A DNA stretch of 64,000 bases from Phymatolithon calcareum (GCA_977006965.1 OZ345378.1:1302001-1366000), one strand, 5' to 3'; positions 1 through 11,571 are shown, numbered from the stretch's first letter. The notes: generated from the sequence alone by a model not told the origin. Translations and numbers: made by a program.

Positions 1-719
1 CCTCGGTCGACGGTTTCATTACGATTTCGTTCGTGAAGGGTACTATTCAGAATCCGTTTGTGAATGCCATTAAGATTACCGCGGAATGCTCTACTCCCTC
101 TGTCAGTGCGACATCTGCCCCGACCGTGTCTGCAGGCGTAACTCCGACCGTCTCTCCGTCCGTTGACCCCAATCTCTGCGATGTTGCTCAGAGCGTTACC
201 GGCCGCACCAAGGATGCTTTCAGCATGAATGTCGGTGGGCCGGCTCTCGGTGTCTTCGGCGCTGAAAACGTTAACTACCTGCAAGCTCCTAAGGGTAAAA
301 TTTCTAAGAGCGCTGTTGAAGTCTCACTTGGTGGTGTGACTGCACCCATCTTCTTCACTGAGCGCTTCACGGACCATTCCGCTCTTGTTTACAAGATCCC
401 TGTTCCAGATGGGTCTTACAATGTAACGACGTATCACGCCGAGTCGTTCGTCAATACAATCGGAGGACGTATTTTCAACATTGTCATTAACGGTAACGCA
501 GTTGCTGTAGCTGTGGATGTGTTTGAGTCTGTTGGGAAGAACAAAGCCTATGTTCGTCTCTTCCGCGACATTCCGTCTGTCGGTGGATTTATCACGATTG
601 AGTTCGCAAGAGGTCAGGCGCAGAATCCGTTCGTCAATGCTATCAAGATCAACGGCGTTGGTGCGGACACGCTTGCCATTGCCGGGCTTGAGGATGGATC
701 TTGCAAGTTTCCTCTCTGA
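1..719 (+). CDS. Malectin-repeat secreted protein, 3' end only
   Basis: The reading frame is open from the first complete codon (base 3) to the TGA at 717-719, so the 5' end lies outside the window. About 238 residues are visible. They begin with the last strand of one malectin-like domain (a GFITISF then NPFVNAIKI signature). A Ser/Thr/Pro/Ala/Val linker follows, then one complete domain starting at Cys-Asp-Val with MNVGGPALG, an aromatic TERF strand, the YKIPVPDGSY turn, a YHAESF strand and a final NPFVNAIKI strand. The tail is GLEDGSC, nearly the same as the tail of the gene at 35388-37607, so the two are close paralogues. Malectin-like domains bind di-glucose or other glycans in known families. 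An extracellular glycan-binding role is inferred from the full-length paralogues, which have signal peptides. Confidence 0.85.
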   Translation, partial: SVDGFITISFVKGTIQNPFVNAIKITAECSTPSVSATSAPTVSAGVTPTVSPSVDPNLCDVAQSVTGRTKDAFSMNVGGPALGVFGAENVNYLQAPKGKISKSAVEVSLGGVTAPIFFTERFTDHSALVYKIPVPDGSYNVTTYHAESFVNTIGGRIFNIVINGNAVAVAVDVFESVGKNKAYVRLFRDIPSVGGFITIEFARGQAQNPFVNAIKINGVGADTLAIAGLEDGSCKFPL

Positions 720-1827
720 GCTCTAGCTACAGACAGACCGCAAACAGAAATATCAGCTTTGTAATCAGGCCACGTGCTGAAATCACAAGTGCCTTTTGTC
801 TAAGATTTGAAATTGGTCAATAAACATGAAATGATTTTGTTAATAATCTGCGGTGTCGAGTGCACTCTCCTATCTCCTGATGCTCAAGTAAATAAAATTC
901 ATTGAAACGGTGATTATCACAAGTCCCGCTATTATGGAATACGCACACCAGAGCGGTGCAGAAGTCAATTATTTTGCCTAGTGTCTCTGTTCCGAACGTC
1001 CTCAATTAAGGACTGATTCAAAAGCTCAAAAAAGTTTGTAAATCCAACACGGAACGTATCATTCGCGCCATTATTGTAAAGCCGAACTTGTATTACTACC
1101 CTAAAATCTCTTCGTTCGGCGCTAGCAACGAAAATATAGTGGTCACCTAGAAGTACCAGACCTGCCATGCCACGAGAAAAAGTTCGGCCCCGCGTGGTCG
1201 GTACATCCGTACACACAAAGGAAACATCGGTGACCGGTCTCGCAGAGTGCTCCAGACAATATGGAGCCTTTTCCAACTGAAAAAGTGTAAGTGGTACGGT
1301 TCGGGAGGTACTCGAAGACAACTCAATGGTCGCGCGAGTATATCACTTTGCGTAAAATGTGTCATAGTTTGGCATTCGCCGAAGAAGACTAACTTTAAGA
1401 TATTCAACCTGTTCAACGTCAAGATAGGGGACACTGACGATGTCATTGCAGAAGCTCACCATCTTGAAAAGAGCCATCACCGGTAAAGCGCAATACCAAA
1501 CCAGGACTGCTTACAGTACTCATCCTCGTCCATCTTCATCGCGAAACGCCAGTTTATTGTCCACAGTCGCAATTAGAAGCTCTTCAGAAGGACACAAAAG
1601 TTTCGATAAAACCTTAAGCAGCTCTAAAGCCCTCTTCTGGGCTCTCTCTCCTACGTCTTGAAGGGCTTTTGGGACCAAACATCGCAAAAGAACTTGATGT
1701 CGTCTCACCTGACCGCGAGCGGAATACTATCGCTTACGGGGACACATGGTACGAGCGCCAAGCTCTAGGACCGTATCGGGTTTGAGTTTCCTCTAAGTTC
1801 TGGAAACTTCGCACTCTAGCCGGAGAT
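720..1827. other. Intergenic, no supported gene
   Basis: About 1.1 kb follows the malectin gene. Several short open frames occur on both strands, but none has a recognisable motif, a credible start or support from a neighbour. The first 100 bases are probably the 3' UTR of the malectin gene. A tract around 810-830 contains CAATAAAC, which could act as a polyadenylation-type signal; this is a guess. Confidence 0.4.
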
Positions 1828-2835
1828 TTGTTATCCGAAAATGACGGTAGTGGTCTTCATACGAAGTACGATTGCGTCATGAGATGTTTCCCCACTTTCA
1901 CCTGCGAAAATTTTGCTGATTGGGCGTCCGCTAAGCTGAGAATAATTGGACAACAAGACAATACAGTGACAGAGCTGAATGAGTTTTTCGGAATACTCGT
2001 CCTCATGGCAAGCGTTGAGCTCAGCGCCTGGAGCAGTTTTGGAGGACAGCAAGACCAAAGAGCTATCTCACCGCTCTTTCTTCTTCAAAGACTGGTAAGC
2101 CGTTCGCCGAATACCTCCAGTGAATTTCATTCAGTGCACAACCAAGTGAAACATGTAGTCTGCGCAGCACCGCTGGCCGGTCGGTCAAGAATCTTTCGAT
2201 GCCATAACTGACTACAGAAAGCGCACTGTACCTCCGTCGGACCTGATTTGCGTCCGTGGGTCTATATCCCGTTGGCATGGGAACGGAGGTCACTAGCCGT
2301 AGAACGGTTGACAGATACTGCACTCAGCGAGTGGAAGAAGTGCGATAATGCTGCATCTTCAACAAGTGCGACTATAGTTCATAGGGGTCATCAAACTCTT
2401 CTGGCAATTTGCGTGATTCTTAGATGACTTTTATTCTCTGGTGCCCATGCAGTGGGTCAGCAGCACATGACGCAGGGAAGGTATTGTCAAGTGCTGTTCG
2501 AGCAACTCATCGATAACACATTTGCCACGCGCATTACTCGTCGACGTTTAGTAGCTAAAGAACGTACATTTGCATTCGGGAGCGGTGTTAGAACCCTCTT
2601 AACTCCCAAGGAACAGAAAAGGAGGACTGAGGATATCATGGTGACTACTTGTGCTGTTCAAAACAACTACATAGTTGGGAAATTCAAGACGACGACCCTC
2701 TTGTGCTCATGCTGTAATAAGCGTGAAAGTGCCAGACTATATATTTGTGGCGCTTCTACTGGCAGAAACTGTTTCGCTAAGCACGTTGAAGACATCCATG
2801 AGCTTGACGCTCTTAACGAGCCTGATAGTGAGTAA
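1828..2835 (+). pseudogene. piggyBac-like transposase relic (copy 1)
   Basis: Two blocks in the same direction are separated by stops and a frame change. Block 1 (1828-2211) has an acidic/aromatic stretch followed by ELNEFFGILVLMASVEL, which resembles the ELR-F-G-LL segment at the start of piggyBac-type DDE transposase cores. Block 2 (2452-2835) has QGRYCQVLFEQLID, then a basic TRRR-ERTF region. It ends with paired cysteines (CSCC, ICG, NCF) and a histidine before HELDALNEPDSE, like the C-terminal cysteine-rich finger of the family. The catalytic middle is missing between blocks. The same C-terminal module recurs at about 53.3-53.6 kb. The family call rests on pattern recognition only. Confidence 0.45.
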
Positions 2836-3640
2836 CTTTCGTTTCCAAAAATTAAATGATTTTCAGTCCTCAATTGAGGAAAAAAATCCCGGCACATTGA
2901 CACTAGTCTCCCTACTAACGACTATTTCGAAAAGGTGGACTAACACCTCTCCGAACAGCCTCTTCTTCTATGACGACGTGGAATAACGAAAGCAGCCGAA
3001 GAAACGGAAGCGAATTGATTCGTGGCTATTACCTCTTTCCTTCCTCTCTCGTACAAGAACTGTGTTCCGAGTACCAGATTCTTCGGCTTGAAGTCTGTTC
3101 AACTGTATATCGCAGAACTCCATGATTTGCCGAAATGTCGTTAGCGTTTGTCCGCAGAAGTCTAAAGCCCTTCCATTTTGCTTGTTGTGCAAGCTGTACG
3201 AGAAGACTCTTCCTGTTCCCCGTTTGTCGCTACCAAGAATGCGATCTTTCCTCTCGGCCTTGTCTCTGGCGCATATCATGTGCGGGTAGTGTGTCCGCAA
3301 ACAAGACCAAGACGACGGTGAAGACGGAGAACCGGACCGAACGGCCCACGAGACACGAAACTGAAGATTTCCGGCGCGGGCGGGTAGCCCGCGCCGGTAT
3401 TTTTGACCACGACGAATGCTTTGACGAATGCGCGCATTTTGGCGGCTTCTCCGCCGAAATCGGTTCTCGCGATGAAGAACGCTGCCCCGCTGAAGACCAA
3501 GTCAAGAGTGCTGACCCCGAAACATTCCGCGAACCGACGCGAAATATCAGAAATCGTGCTACGTGCTGAATGTATGAAACCATCGATATCATACCCGGTG
3601 CAAGACTAGTTGTCGCCGACGCGGAAACCGGAACCCGCGC
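2836..3640. other. Intergenic with GC-rich hairpin and direct repeat
   Basis: No gene is supported here. The stretch carries a perfect GC-rich hairpin at 3371-3397. It also carries one copy (3292-3306) of a 15-bp direct repeat whose partner lies at 4221-4235, on the far side of the minisatellite. Open frames seen here on both strands are low-complexity Arg/Gly/Thr translations of GC-rich DNA. Confidence 0.4.
3371..3397. repeat. Perfect 11-bp GC hairpin
   Basis: The left arm CCGGCGCGGGC (3371-3381) and right arm GCCCGCGCCGG (3387-3397) are perfect inverted copies around a 5-base loop, followed by TATTTTTG. In bacteria this would read as an intrinsic terminator. In this eukaryotic context it is more likely a transposon end or a cruciform-prone sequence. 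Confidence 0.7.
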
Positions 3641-3990
3641 CGATAGTCCCCACCGAAGTTGTCCCCCCGAGCGAGTTCCGTTTTTGGAGCCGCGCAAGAT
3701 GTCCCCCCAAGTGGGTTTCCGTTGAAGGCCCCCCGAAGTTGTCCCCCCGAGCGAGCCTCCGTTGACGAACGCCACCCTCCAATTTGCCCCCGCGAGCGAG
3801 AGCGAGGCCTCGTTGAAGAGCCTCCCGAAGTTGTCCCCCCGAAAGAGCACTCGTTGAAGAGCGCCTACCTGTAGCTGTCCCCCCGAGCGAGCTCTCGTTG
3901 AAGAGCACACCCCCTGATGTTAAGAGCCCACAGAAGTTGTCCCCCGAGAGGGCTTCCCTTATTAGCCCCCCGGAAGTTATGCGAGCGCGC
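3641..3990. repeat. Degenerate minisatellite, period about 40-44 bp
   Basis: The motif GAAGTTGTCCCCCCGAGCGA recurs, with variants, at roughly 3655, 3696, 3735, 3827, 3871 and 3933. Spacing is about 40 bp for the first three copies and about 44 bp later. The sequence between copies also repeats as TCCGTTGAAGA or CTCGTTGAAGAGC. Because the unit length is not always a multiple of three, the Gly/Arg-rich minus-strand frames across it are probably not a protein. Confidence 0.75.
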
Positions 3991-5145
3991 CGAGAAGACC
4001 TCCGACTGCGGAGGTTTGCCCTACTCGGCAATTTTTACTGCGAAGAAGAAGAACGTAGCAAGTGATGGATACTAGAGTTGGAGATGATGGAGATGAGTGC
4101 AGCAATTGTGATTTGGGAACATAATTGTTACACAGGGTAGTTACTGAGACCCAAGCTGCTCTGTTGTTGGTGCATACCGGCGTTGAGGGCTTGTAAAATA
4201 AAAACATACAATTTCCCCCCTGTCCGCAAACAAGAAATCTCGCGCCTCATCACCGTTCTTCTTCTTTTTACTTACCATGAGCTCCTCATACGCGGACTAC
4301 GCTTGAGTGAGCCTCGAGTTCCCATCTCATCAGTGTTGTTTTCTTTTCCTTGACGCCTTAAGATTTCTAGCCAGAAATGTAAGCATTCTCTCGGCCATAC
4401 ACTGACCGTGTTGGCTCTTCAAGCTATCTGATCTCCCCATTTGGGTGTCCGCTTACCTACCAGTGATAGGTCATCTTTAGTCTTGAACGTTGTCTCTTTT
4501 TAGCACTTAGGATCGACGACGAAGGATCAACGACCAAGTATCATTCATCGATCATCTACTATCCACTATCTACGATGGACTATCGACAACTATCAGCGAC
4601 CAAGTGAACCCCTCCATTCAACCCCAAACAACCAAGCTGTCATTGTTGAACCACGCATATCCGGCCAGTGCCATTGCGGCCCCTGGAATCGTCGATTCTA
4701 CACCTGCAACCCGAATCAGGCTTAAGGCGGACGGGACCACTGAGAGCGCAACTCCGTCGCCGGCTTAAGAGACTTGCCGAGGACTTTTAAATTGGAAAAA
4801 GCTCTCATAGCTCTTCGTCTTTCCCGGGTTCTCTGCCTAGATTTTCTGAGAGCGTCCAATGAAGTGCAACAATTCCACCCTCTGCGGCAAGGTATTGAGA
4901 TTTATGGGACGGATCCATTCGGGTGAAACATCATGGACCGTGCTAGACAGGTGTCGATCCCCAACATGCACAAAATGCAAGCTCACGTTCTGCTAAAAGC
5001 TCTCGCTCATTCTTCAAGAACCCGCTGGTTGGACTGTTCTCCCAAATCTAATATAAAATTTGGATATTCACGTGTTGAGTAGAGGATTCGGGTGGATTAT
5101 ATTACTGTCACAAAACGGCAATGAAAAGAGTTTGTTACCTTTCGC
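3991..5145. other. Intergenic, simple-sequence patch only
   Basis: No gene is supported. At 4505-4600 there is a low-complexity patch of repeated ATCGAC/ATCTAC/ACTATC words. The second copy of the 15-bp direct repeat (TGTCCGCAAACAAGA) lies at 4221-4235, just after a C-run. Confidence 0.4.
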
Positions 5146-5400
5146 GCGATCAGCGTTGTAGAACCTCTCGAAGGTCCACGTGCTGTTCAAGAATGTCGTC
5201 ACAACCACTTAGTCGTAGTGATCCGTTATGATTGCTGGTTTCCCAAAACGGGGACCAGGCATGGCGCGACGCCTACACCGGCCAATTCTCTCCGTGCGCT
5301 CCCGAAGGAGCACTGAGCCGACCAAAACCTGTTGATATTCCTTCCGACACAATGTTGTGCTCGGGCGCTGTTGTGTTTATACCATTCCGAATTTGTCCAT
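5146..5400 (+). repeat. Imperfect ~250-bp duplication, copy A
   Basis: Shared landmarks with copy B at 5742-5990, in the same order, are: GTAGAACC/TTAGAACC, TCCACGTG, GTTCAAGAATGTCGTC, GGTTTCCCAAAACGGG, GCCTACAC, a CTCTCCGT-GCTCCC block, GAGCCGACCAA, TCTTCCGAC-like bases, and TGTTTATACCATTCC at the end. The copies lie about 600 bp apart. Neither encodes a recognisable protein. Confidence 0.7.
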
Positions 5401-5741
5401 CGACGCTGAAGTATGATGCGGCGCTCATCCAGAGCCAGCTAGACGCTCTCCGAATTTGTTGTCTTGTTATGAGCAACAGGCGGCAGTGTGCGAGACGGAG
5501 CCGGACCCTTTGTTTCTTGTCTTCTTGACAGTGATTATCCCAGACCTTGAATTTGCGACAATTACGACGGATCAAAGAAGGAGCATCATTCTTCTTTTTA
5601 TCTTCCTTCCGAGAGACAATCTCAAAGATGGCGAGCTTTTACGATGGCATTCATCGCTGATATCCATGTGGCAGGATTATATGTTCTGGTGTCCCAAAAA
5701 CTGTAAGAAACAGTTCAGAACAAAGGAGATATTATTTCCTT

Positions 5742-5990
5742 TCCCATGTTCAGCGTTTTAGAACCCTGCGAAGATCCACGTGATGTTCAAGAATGTCGTC
5801 GCGCATCAGTCGTGTTCATCTGTAATGACCTTCGGTTTCCCAAAACGGGAATCGGGCTTGCCACAATGCCTACACAGGACACTACTCTCCGTATGCTCCC
5901 AACGAACCACGAGCCGACCAAGACTGGCTGATTCTTCTTCCGACTGACTTCCACTCATATTGTTGTGTTTGATGGTGTTGCATTTATACC
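5742..5990 (+). repeat. Imperfect ~250-bp duplication, copy B
   Basis: This is the second copy of the block at 5146-5400, with the same order of matching words and several small indels. The direct orientation and degree of drift fit an old tandem or segmental duplication, or two copies of an unidentified dispersed repeat. Confidence 0.7.
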
Positions 5991-6623
5991 ATTCCTGTCA
6001 AGAATGCGATCCTTATTTCTGCTTTACTAAACGGGGAGACTCTAATCGTTTCAAGCAGTGAGTACAATGTGCTACTTTTGGCGCGTCTGTGTGCTTGGCT
6101 ATTCCCACTACGGCGTTCTGTGTGCCTGGAACGAGCGGTACGTTTGGCGCCGTTGCCTCCCCCACGCCACTACGTTCCTGTGTGTGACCAGCCGACTTTG
6201 CATGGTGCTGACTCTCCTGTAATGTACCCGAGCTGGTGTTTCCACAATTCCGAATCAGGTCACCGACATTGGAGCGCGAGGTGCCGCCCATTCAGAACCC
6301 ATCAGAGAGTCTCCGAATTTTCTCTAATGTCGTGAGAACACGAGGCACTATGACAAAGGGAGTCACCTGAAGCCCCGTACTTCTTGCCTTCTCGAGAGTT
6401 CTAATTCCTTGGCTTCAAAATTACGGCATCGCTCCCGATGTCGAAGTCCGACACGTGAGCAGGCCGCACCCTTCTTTCTTTCTTTTATTGCAGAAAACGC
6501 CTTCTTAAGTTAGCGCCCGGGGAAGTTTTCAAACAGTCCCTCACTGTTCGCGAATTTGAGTACTTCTTGCGGTTTCTCATTCCAAATTTCCTCTACCGTT
6601 TTGGTGCCAACTCTACCAATAGT

Positions 6624-7410
6624 CTAGCGTCTTGATACAGTCCGTCCACTACAGCGTAGGAGTAGATACTCAACGGTCTCCTTTGTTCCCACTGAGCAGG
6701 CCTTGCATATAGGGTCGTAATCAACGGAACCATCTTGAAAACCTGCCACCAGTGAGCAACATTCTGCGGCAAGCTGATGAAGGGTAGTTTCAGCGCGCCT
6801 GTGGCTAATATTGAGCTCTGGGTTAGTAACTGCATGCTCCTTAGCTTTGTCGAATGTTGCGTTTTGATGATGGACTGCGCAGCTCTAGGGTTAAGGGTAT
6901 ATTTTGATGTGCCACCAGACTTGACTCCGTAATGCCTCGTCGAGCATGGTTGTTCGCTTTTTCGTTCCCAGGGAGACCACAGTGGCTTGGGATCAAAATT
7001 GCTTCTATGGTGATCATGTCATCCATCAGCTTTTCCATTCCATCCCAGAGCTTTCTTGTCATATCCCCATACATCTGTGGTTGTCCGGCCAGCGCGTCCA
7101 GGGAGCTCCTGCTGTCGGTAAACCATGGAATACGTTGTCCACTTGGGATTTGCAGTTGTTCTATCGCCTCGAAAGCTCAGACCGCCGCGAATATTTCGGT
7201 GTCGAACGATGAACCCACCGCTCCTGGGCTCGTGGCAAGTTCCGACAGTGTTTCTTCCCCGCGTAAGACCAAGATGCCCGCGCTGCCGACCTGACCATGT
7301 ATGCTTCGGTACATGTCGAGCGTGTCACCATCTTCACCGCAGATATTGATCTGTACGTTGGAGTTGGTGGAAACCGTCCGGTAGGCGTGTGCGTCTCCAT
7401 CATCGTACAT
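6624..7410 (-). pseudogene. LINE retrotransposon RNase H and zinc-knuckle relic
   Basis: Reading on the minus strand, a ribonuclease H module is visible. It has GSAGILVL (first strand), a TEIFAAV segment with the catalytic-type Glu, a PWFTDSRSSLDAL segment with the Asp, and PSHCGLPGNEKANNHARRG, which matches the terminal helix of RNase H in non-LTR retrotransposons. A CxxC...C pattern with ETVEYLLLRC follows, typical of the finger after RNase H in these elements. A TGA interrupts the frame right after the FAAV segment, and the finger lies in a different frame from the end of RNase H, so the unit is dead. No reverse transcriptase is directly attached; the fragment at 9.2-10.3 kb may come from a related copy. 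Confidence 0.65.
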
Positions 7411-8795
7411 TAGTAGGATGTCCGGTGTTTTCGAGCCTTCAACTTGCTCAATGCTGCCCTTGCCAATTGCTACAACTCTTTCCGTAGCTCGGTTGGGTCG
7501 TTCTACAAGGTTTTCTTATGTTCCTGGAGTACGAGAAGCTGCTCGAGAGCAACTTTATGGGTTAACTTCAGAACAGCACTTTTCTCCAATTCGTAAGAAA
7601 CACCGATACCCGAACCATGTTTTTCGTCGTCCTGGCGTCAGGCCTCTGCGACTCTGCATTATTCATATCAGAGACACGCACTGCTTGGCAGCTGGCAGCG
7701 CCATTGCTTGTCCCGTATTATTACAATGAACTGTCGTCGTCCTTTCGTATTGATAGTACTTCTAGATTTCACTGGTTTTTTGTGGACGTGGTAGAAAACG
7801 CTCCCGGTTTGGAGGCCACGCGCTCTGCCGTAATTGCCAAAGTACTTCTTGACTACGCACGCCCTATCGATCAGCTCTATACGACGGTGTATCTTGAGCC
7901 GATTGCCCCTGACCTGGTCGCCGTCTCCATCCTGAAGAGGGGGCATTCCACGATATACTAAATATTTAACTTTTCCCTTACGAAAACTCGCAACCGATGG
8001 TGGAATATCTACTTCCACTCACGGAGGTGGCAGATGGCATTCACCAAGCACAGCTCGCTCTCGAAGGGGACATTTTCTCAAGACTGTTTTGTTCTTGGTG
8101 CAAGAACATGCAAGCAAGATTTAGAGGCATCTGTCGAATCGAATCGATTCATCTTCGACAAGCACATCTGAGCGCAAAATTCATCGGCACTCAGAAACTG
8201 TAACAGAGTGACGTTTCCATACCGTTCACATTGTGTCAGTCCGATAACTATTCGGTCCCTGTATGTTCACCAGACAAACTCTCTGTAACTAGAATTCTTA
8301 AGCAAAGAAGCTCTCTCCGGCAAAGGAACTTCACCATCCAACTAAAGATCAACCCTTTCAACAAAAAAACATCCACAGACACAGTGAATAAAATACGACT
8401 TAGGACTTCCCAAAGACCAAGAACGCCAGGCTATAATCAACGAGTCCAACGACGTGCTCCGTTAAGCTCTCCTATGCAACACGACTCCGAAACTAACGTA
8501 AGAAAGATAACCCTTCAAATGGCAAGATAGGAGTTTCAACTCTACCTGCCAGCACTATCGCGTGGTGGTGAAGGCAGGCACCTTCATCATCCAGTACTAA
8601 ACGAACTCCCACCCTTCCTCCGTCTCCAGAAGGCGAATCATAGGATACTTCATTCATTTTCCCTTTCTCCCTGGTGGGGCTAACAGCGATTCGAGGGTCT
8701 AAGTTTCTTCCACTCTATCCTATCCTTAGCGAGTTTGACTGCGGCTTTTACGTCTAGTGCAGGTACGAAACCAAAGATTGATTCTGGTTCTGGTC
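7411..8795. other. No supported gene
   Basis: About 1.4 kb holds open frames of up to about 115 codons on both strands, overlapping one another. None shows a domain, credible composition or a partner copy in the window. It is probably decayed transposon DNA, given the LINE fragments on both sides. Confidence 0.35.
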
Positions 8796-8885
8796 TTACG
8801 CATTGTAGCAGCACCTGGTGTTGGAGAGTCCGCCGCAGTTCCACGTCGCAACGCGGAGTTTGGTGGAGAAACTTATTACTTCCCG
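8796..8885 (-). pseudogene. LINE endonuclease start, fragment
   Basis: The minus strand encodes STKLRVATWNCGGLSNT and stops within about ten codons. LRVATWNCGGLS is the first strand of the apurinic-type endonuclease domain (the metal-binding Asn is in WN) that begins the second ORF of many non-LTR retrotransposons. Nothing else of the domain is readable in frame. It lies between the RT and RNase H fragments, so it cannot belong to the same collinear copy. Confidence 0.45.
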
Positions 8886-9189
8886 AGTGCCTTCTCTGCC
8901 TCCTGCCCGCCCCTTTCGGGACGGGTCCCTTCGCGGCAACCGAAGGGATCCTGCGCCGCGCGCGGGTGCATGCATTACAGAATAGGAAAATCTCACAGGG
9001 TCATGTTTTTTTTTCAATTGAACTTTATTTAAAAGCCTCACAATCTTACGAATATACGGGCAAGACTTCCTCAATTGCTACCTTTCAGTGTGCAGACCAT
9101 TGAAACCTACCGTCTGCCATAGGCCGTGGGAAAAGTTGTGGGTTCGCTGCTAGTGTTCCCGCTAACAGGCTTCGTGTCGTAAGGGACAT

Positions 9190-10260
9190 CTACGTAACTT
9201 CTCGTTCTTGATTCAGAGCAGTCCTTCTTCGTTTTCCATGCACTCGATGATGGTCTTGCTGAATAGCAAGAGCTCGTTAAGTGCTTTCTCGGTGTCCAGT
9301 CTTTTGTCTCCTTTCAGTTCATATCCTGGCAGATTGTTTTCCAGCGTTTCCATATGCTGTCGAGCTCAGTTTCCAAATTTTTCCACTATGCTTGTTGTCG
9401 ACACCTGCGGAAATCTTCCGCAGATGTACTGCAGCGCTAATTGCCTGTGCTTCACCTTCGGGAGTTTGAGGATTGCTGGTAGTTCGCTCGTCTTGTCATA
9501 CGGGATTCTCCTCTTCCTCTTCAATTCGAGACGCTCTCCTTCCATTGTAAGGAATTTTGATCTAAGCATTTCGGCAGACTGTTTTGCATGAATGTGCTTG
9601 GTTGCTTCCATAAACGGTTCCCTGTTTCCGTAGCGACAATGTCGTTCCTGGTAGACTGGAGCTCTTGTCTGTTTCTGCTCTCAGTAGGCTTTTGTAGGTA
9701 CCTCTTTTCTTTTTCCTTTGTTCTCCTCAGCATCTTGAAGGCAGGGATATCCCGTCTTTAGTTGGGTGTTTGGATTCGGCACAGAAGTCGGAGTCTATCT
9801 GACCTACCTCTAGAGAGAGGGCCAAACACTTGGGTGAAGAACGTTTGTTCAACTTCCTTGGCGGCCGTCGCAATGTCTTCTGTCTATGGAGTTAGATGTA
9901 TTACGTATTCCCAACGTGGCTGAATTAGTGCCTTGTACACCTTCATGCACTTTTCGATGGTCAGCCCGTTCTTGAATATTCCAAGTGTACGCAACTCGTA
10001 CACGGCGGACCTTGCCTTCCTCAGCCGTTGCATCATTTTCTTGTCTGATATTCCTTGGCGTCCAAGGGAGACTCCGAGATACGTGACCTCCGGGACGTGC
10101 TACAGGACCATGTTCGCAAGTCTGAATGTCTCGCTTGCTATTTCCTCTGATTCTAGGATCTCGCTTTTTCCTTGCTTTGTATTCCATGTCATACTGCGCT
10201 CTTTGGCCCAACGAGTAGCAATGTCCAGCATGCCTTTCACAGGGTCATGTGCACGCCCTG
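9190..10260 (-). pseudogene. LINE reverse transcriptase 3' portion, broken
   Basis: On the minus strand from 10255 to about 9900 the frame reads DIATRWAKERSMTWN, a TKQGKSEIL segment (the lysine after the catalytic palm of LINE RTs), then VTYLGVSLGRQGISDKK and LRKARSAVYELRTLGIF, KCMKVYKALIQPRWEY. This is the classic palm-to-thumb order of non-LTR reverse transcriptases. A TAG interrupts it just before VTYLGVSL. Further down, at 9611-9366, another frame gives LPAILKLPKVKHRQLALQY, probably the thumb extension. The catalytic YADD-type segment would lie upstream and is absent. A T-run at about 9006-9014 could be the poly(A) tail of this minus-strand copy. Confidence 0.6.
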
Positions 10261-10599
10261 GCTATTCCATCACTTCCCATATACCCATCAAGAGAAGAAG
10301 AGATCGGAAGACCACACACTCGATCACGCGCTATCAGAGATGTCAATCCTCATGCCTAAACAATCCCTCTCAGAGCATGAAGAAACCAGGTTGCAAAGCG
10401 CGGTCGACGCAATCCAGGAGCTCTGCGCCAAGCACACGAAGTAGAAACGTAGGCGATAGGACTTAACCATATGATAAGCCTCTAATGTGCTAAGTAGACA
10501 GCGAGAGCATCAAGTAAACTCACATGCATCCATGCATCCATCCACTCCCAAGATATCTGCCGGGGTTAACTATCCTTGTGCCGTATTCCGGTTGCATGG

Positions 10600-11480
10600 A
10601 CTTGTGCGGGACCATCATTTCTGCCCTGTCTGGCCCGGATAATGTCCTTAAAGGCGAACAAAAAATTGGCAAAGTGGCCATTGTATTCTTTATGAAGCTC
10701 ATCTGTCACTTCCGTAACAATTTGAGTCACTGACACGGTGCTCAGCTCGTCAATAGCATCTTCATGGACCGATGACAACGAAAAGTAATCATTTCCCTTT
10801 TCTTCCAGGAGCAATACTTCTCCAGAAGAATCTTCTTTCCAGTATTCCGGAATATTGTTGGTCTTGGAATATAGTTGTGCTTGAAACTTTCTTCGTTCGC
10901 GCAGGGAGGAAATTTAACATTTTGGAGTTCCCGAGATTTCCGTATTCCTCAGGCCTTTGACGCTATGACTTGCAGTCAACATAGTCGCTGATGCGGAGGT
11001 AGAGCCGATCTGCCGCTCTGCTTATTCTGCTTCCTTTGGTCGTTGTGCCCTATCTACTTGATGACATGAGCAATGTAACTGTTTTTGTCCCTTTTTTTAA
11101 CAAACGTATCCTGGATGTATTTTTAAATTCTTTTTGAGTTGAGTTTTCAAATCAATAAAGAATAGCGCTCCGGTGAGATGAGAAGCGGATTTTTGAGGGT
11201 TTTTTCGATGGGGAATCATCACACCAAACAGCCCCAGCTTGCGTACATAGTTTGCGAACAGCATGTGCAATGAACGCACGTTGTGGATTGTGGACCCGGC
11301 GTCCACGATCTTCATGTTAACGCGCAGGCCTGCGGGGGCGATCTCGATAAGCGTCTAATCGAGAGTGGTGTTCTCTTCTTACCCTGCATTGCGAAGGCTG
11401 TACGTCATAACGTGTTCCGAAGTACTCTGATCGAAAGCGCATCGGGGAGCATCAGGCTCAAAACAATTCAGAAAGTGTAC
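10600..11480 (-). other. Unrecognised coding-like relic
   Basis: Two minus-strand stretches look protein-like but match no family I know. One (about 10925-10640) reads LYSKTNNIPEYWKEDSSGEV, then LLLEEKGNDYFSLSS, and TQIVTEVTDELHKEYNGHF. The other (about 11365-11100) reads TLIEIAPAGLRVNMKIVDAG, then SLHMLFANYVRKLGLFGVMI. Stops and frame changes lie between and around them. They may be exons of an unknown gene or pieces of a transposon. Confidence 0.25.
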
Positions 11481-11571
11481 CTAACAGAGTAGAGCTGATG
11501 GATACACGATCGCTGTTGCCACTTTTCTTTTGCTTCTTCAAGACTGGAAATCGATGCGAGCCATCGAGCTA

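Noticed and set aside
965-1321. 118-codon minus-strand frame near the first malectin gene
   Set aside because: No domain, no paralogue, and composition is not distinct from non-coding DNA.
3230-3910. 226-codon Gly/Arg/Ser-rich minus-strand frame
   Set aside because: It translates the minisatellite; the repeat unit changes frame between copies, so protein repeats are not maintained.
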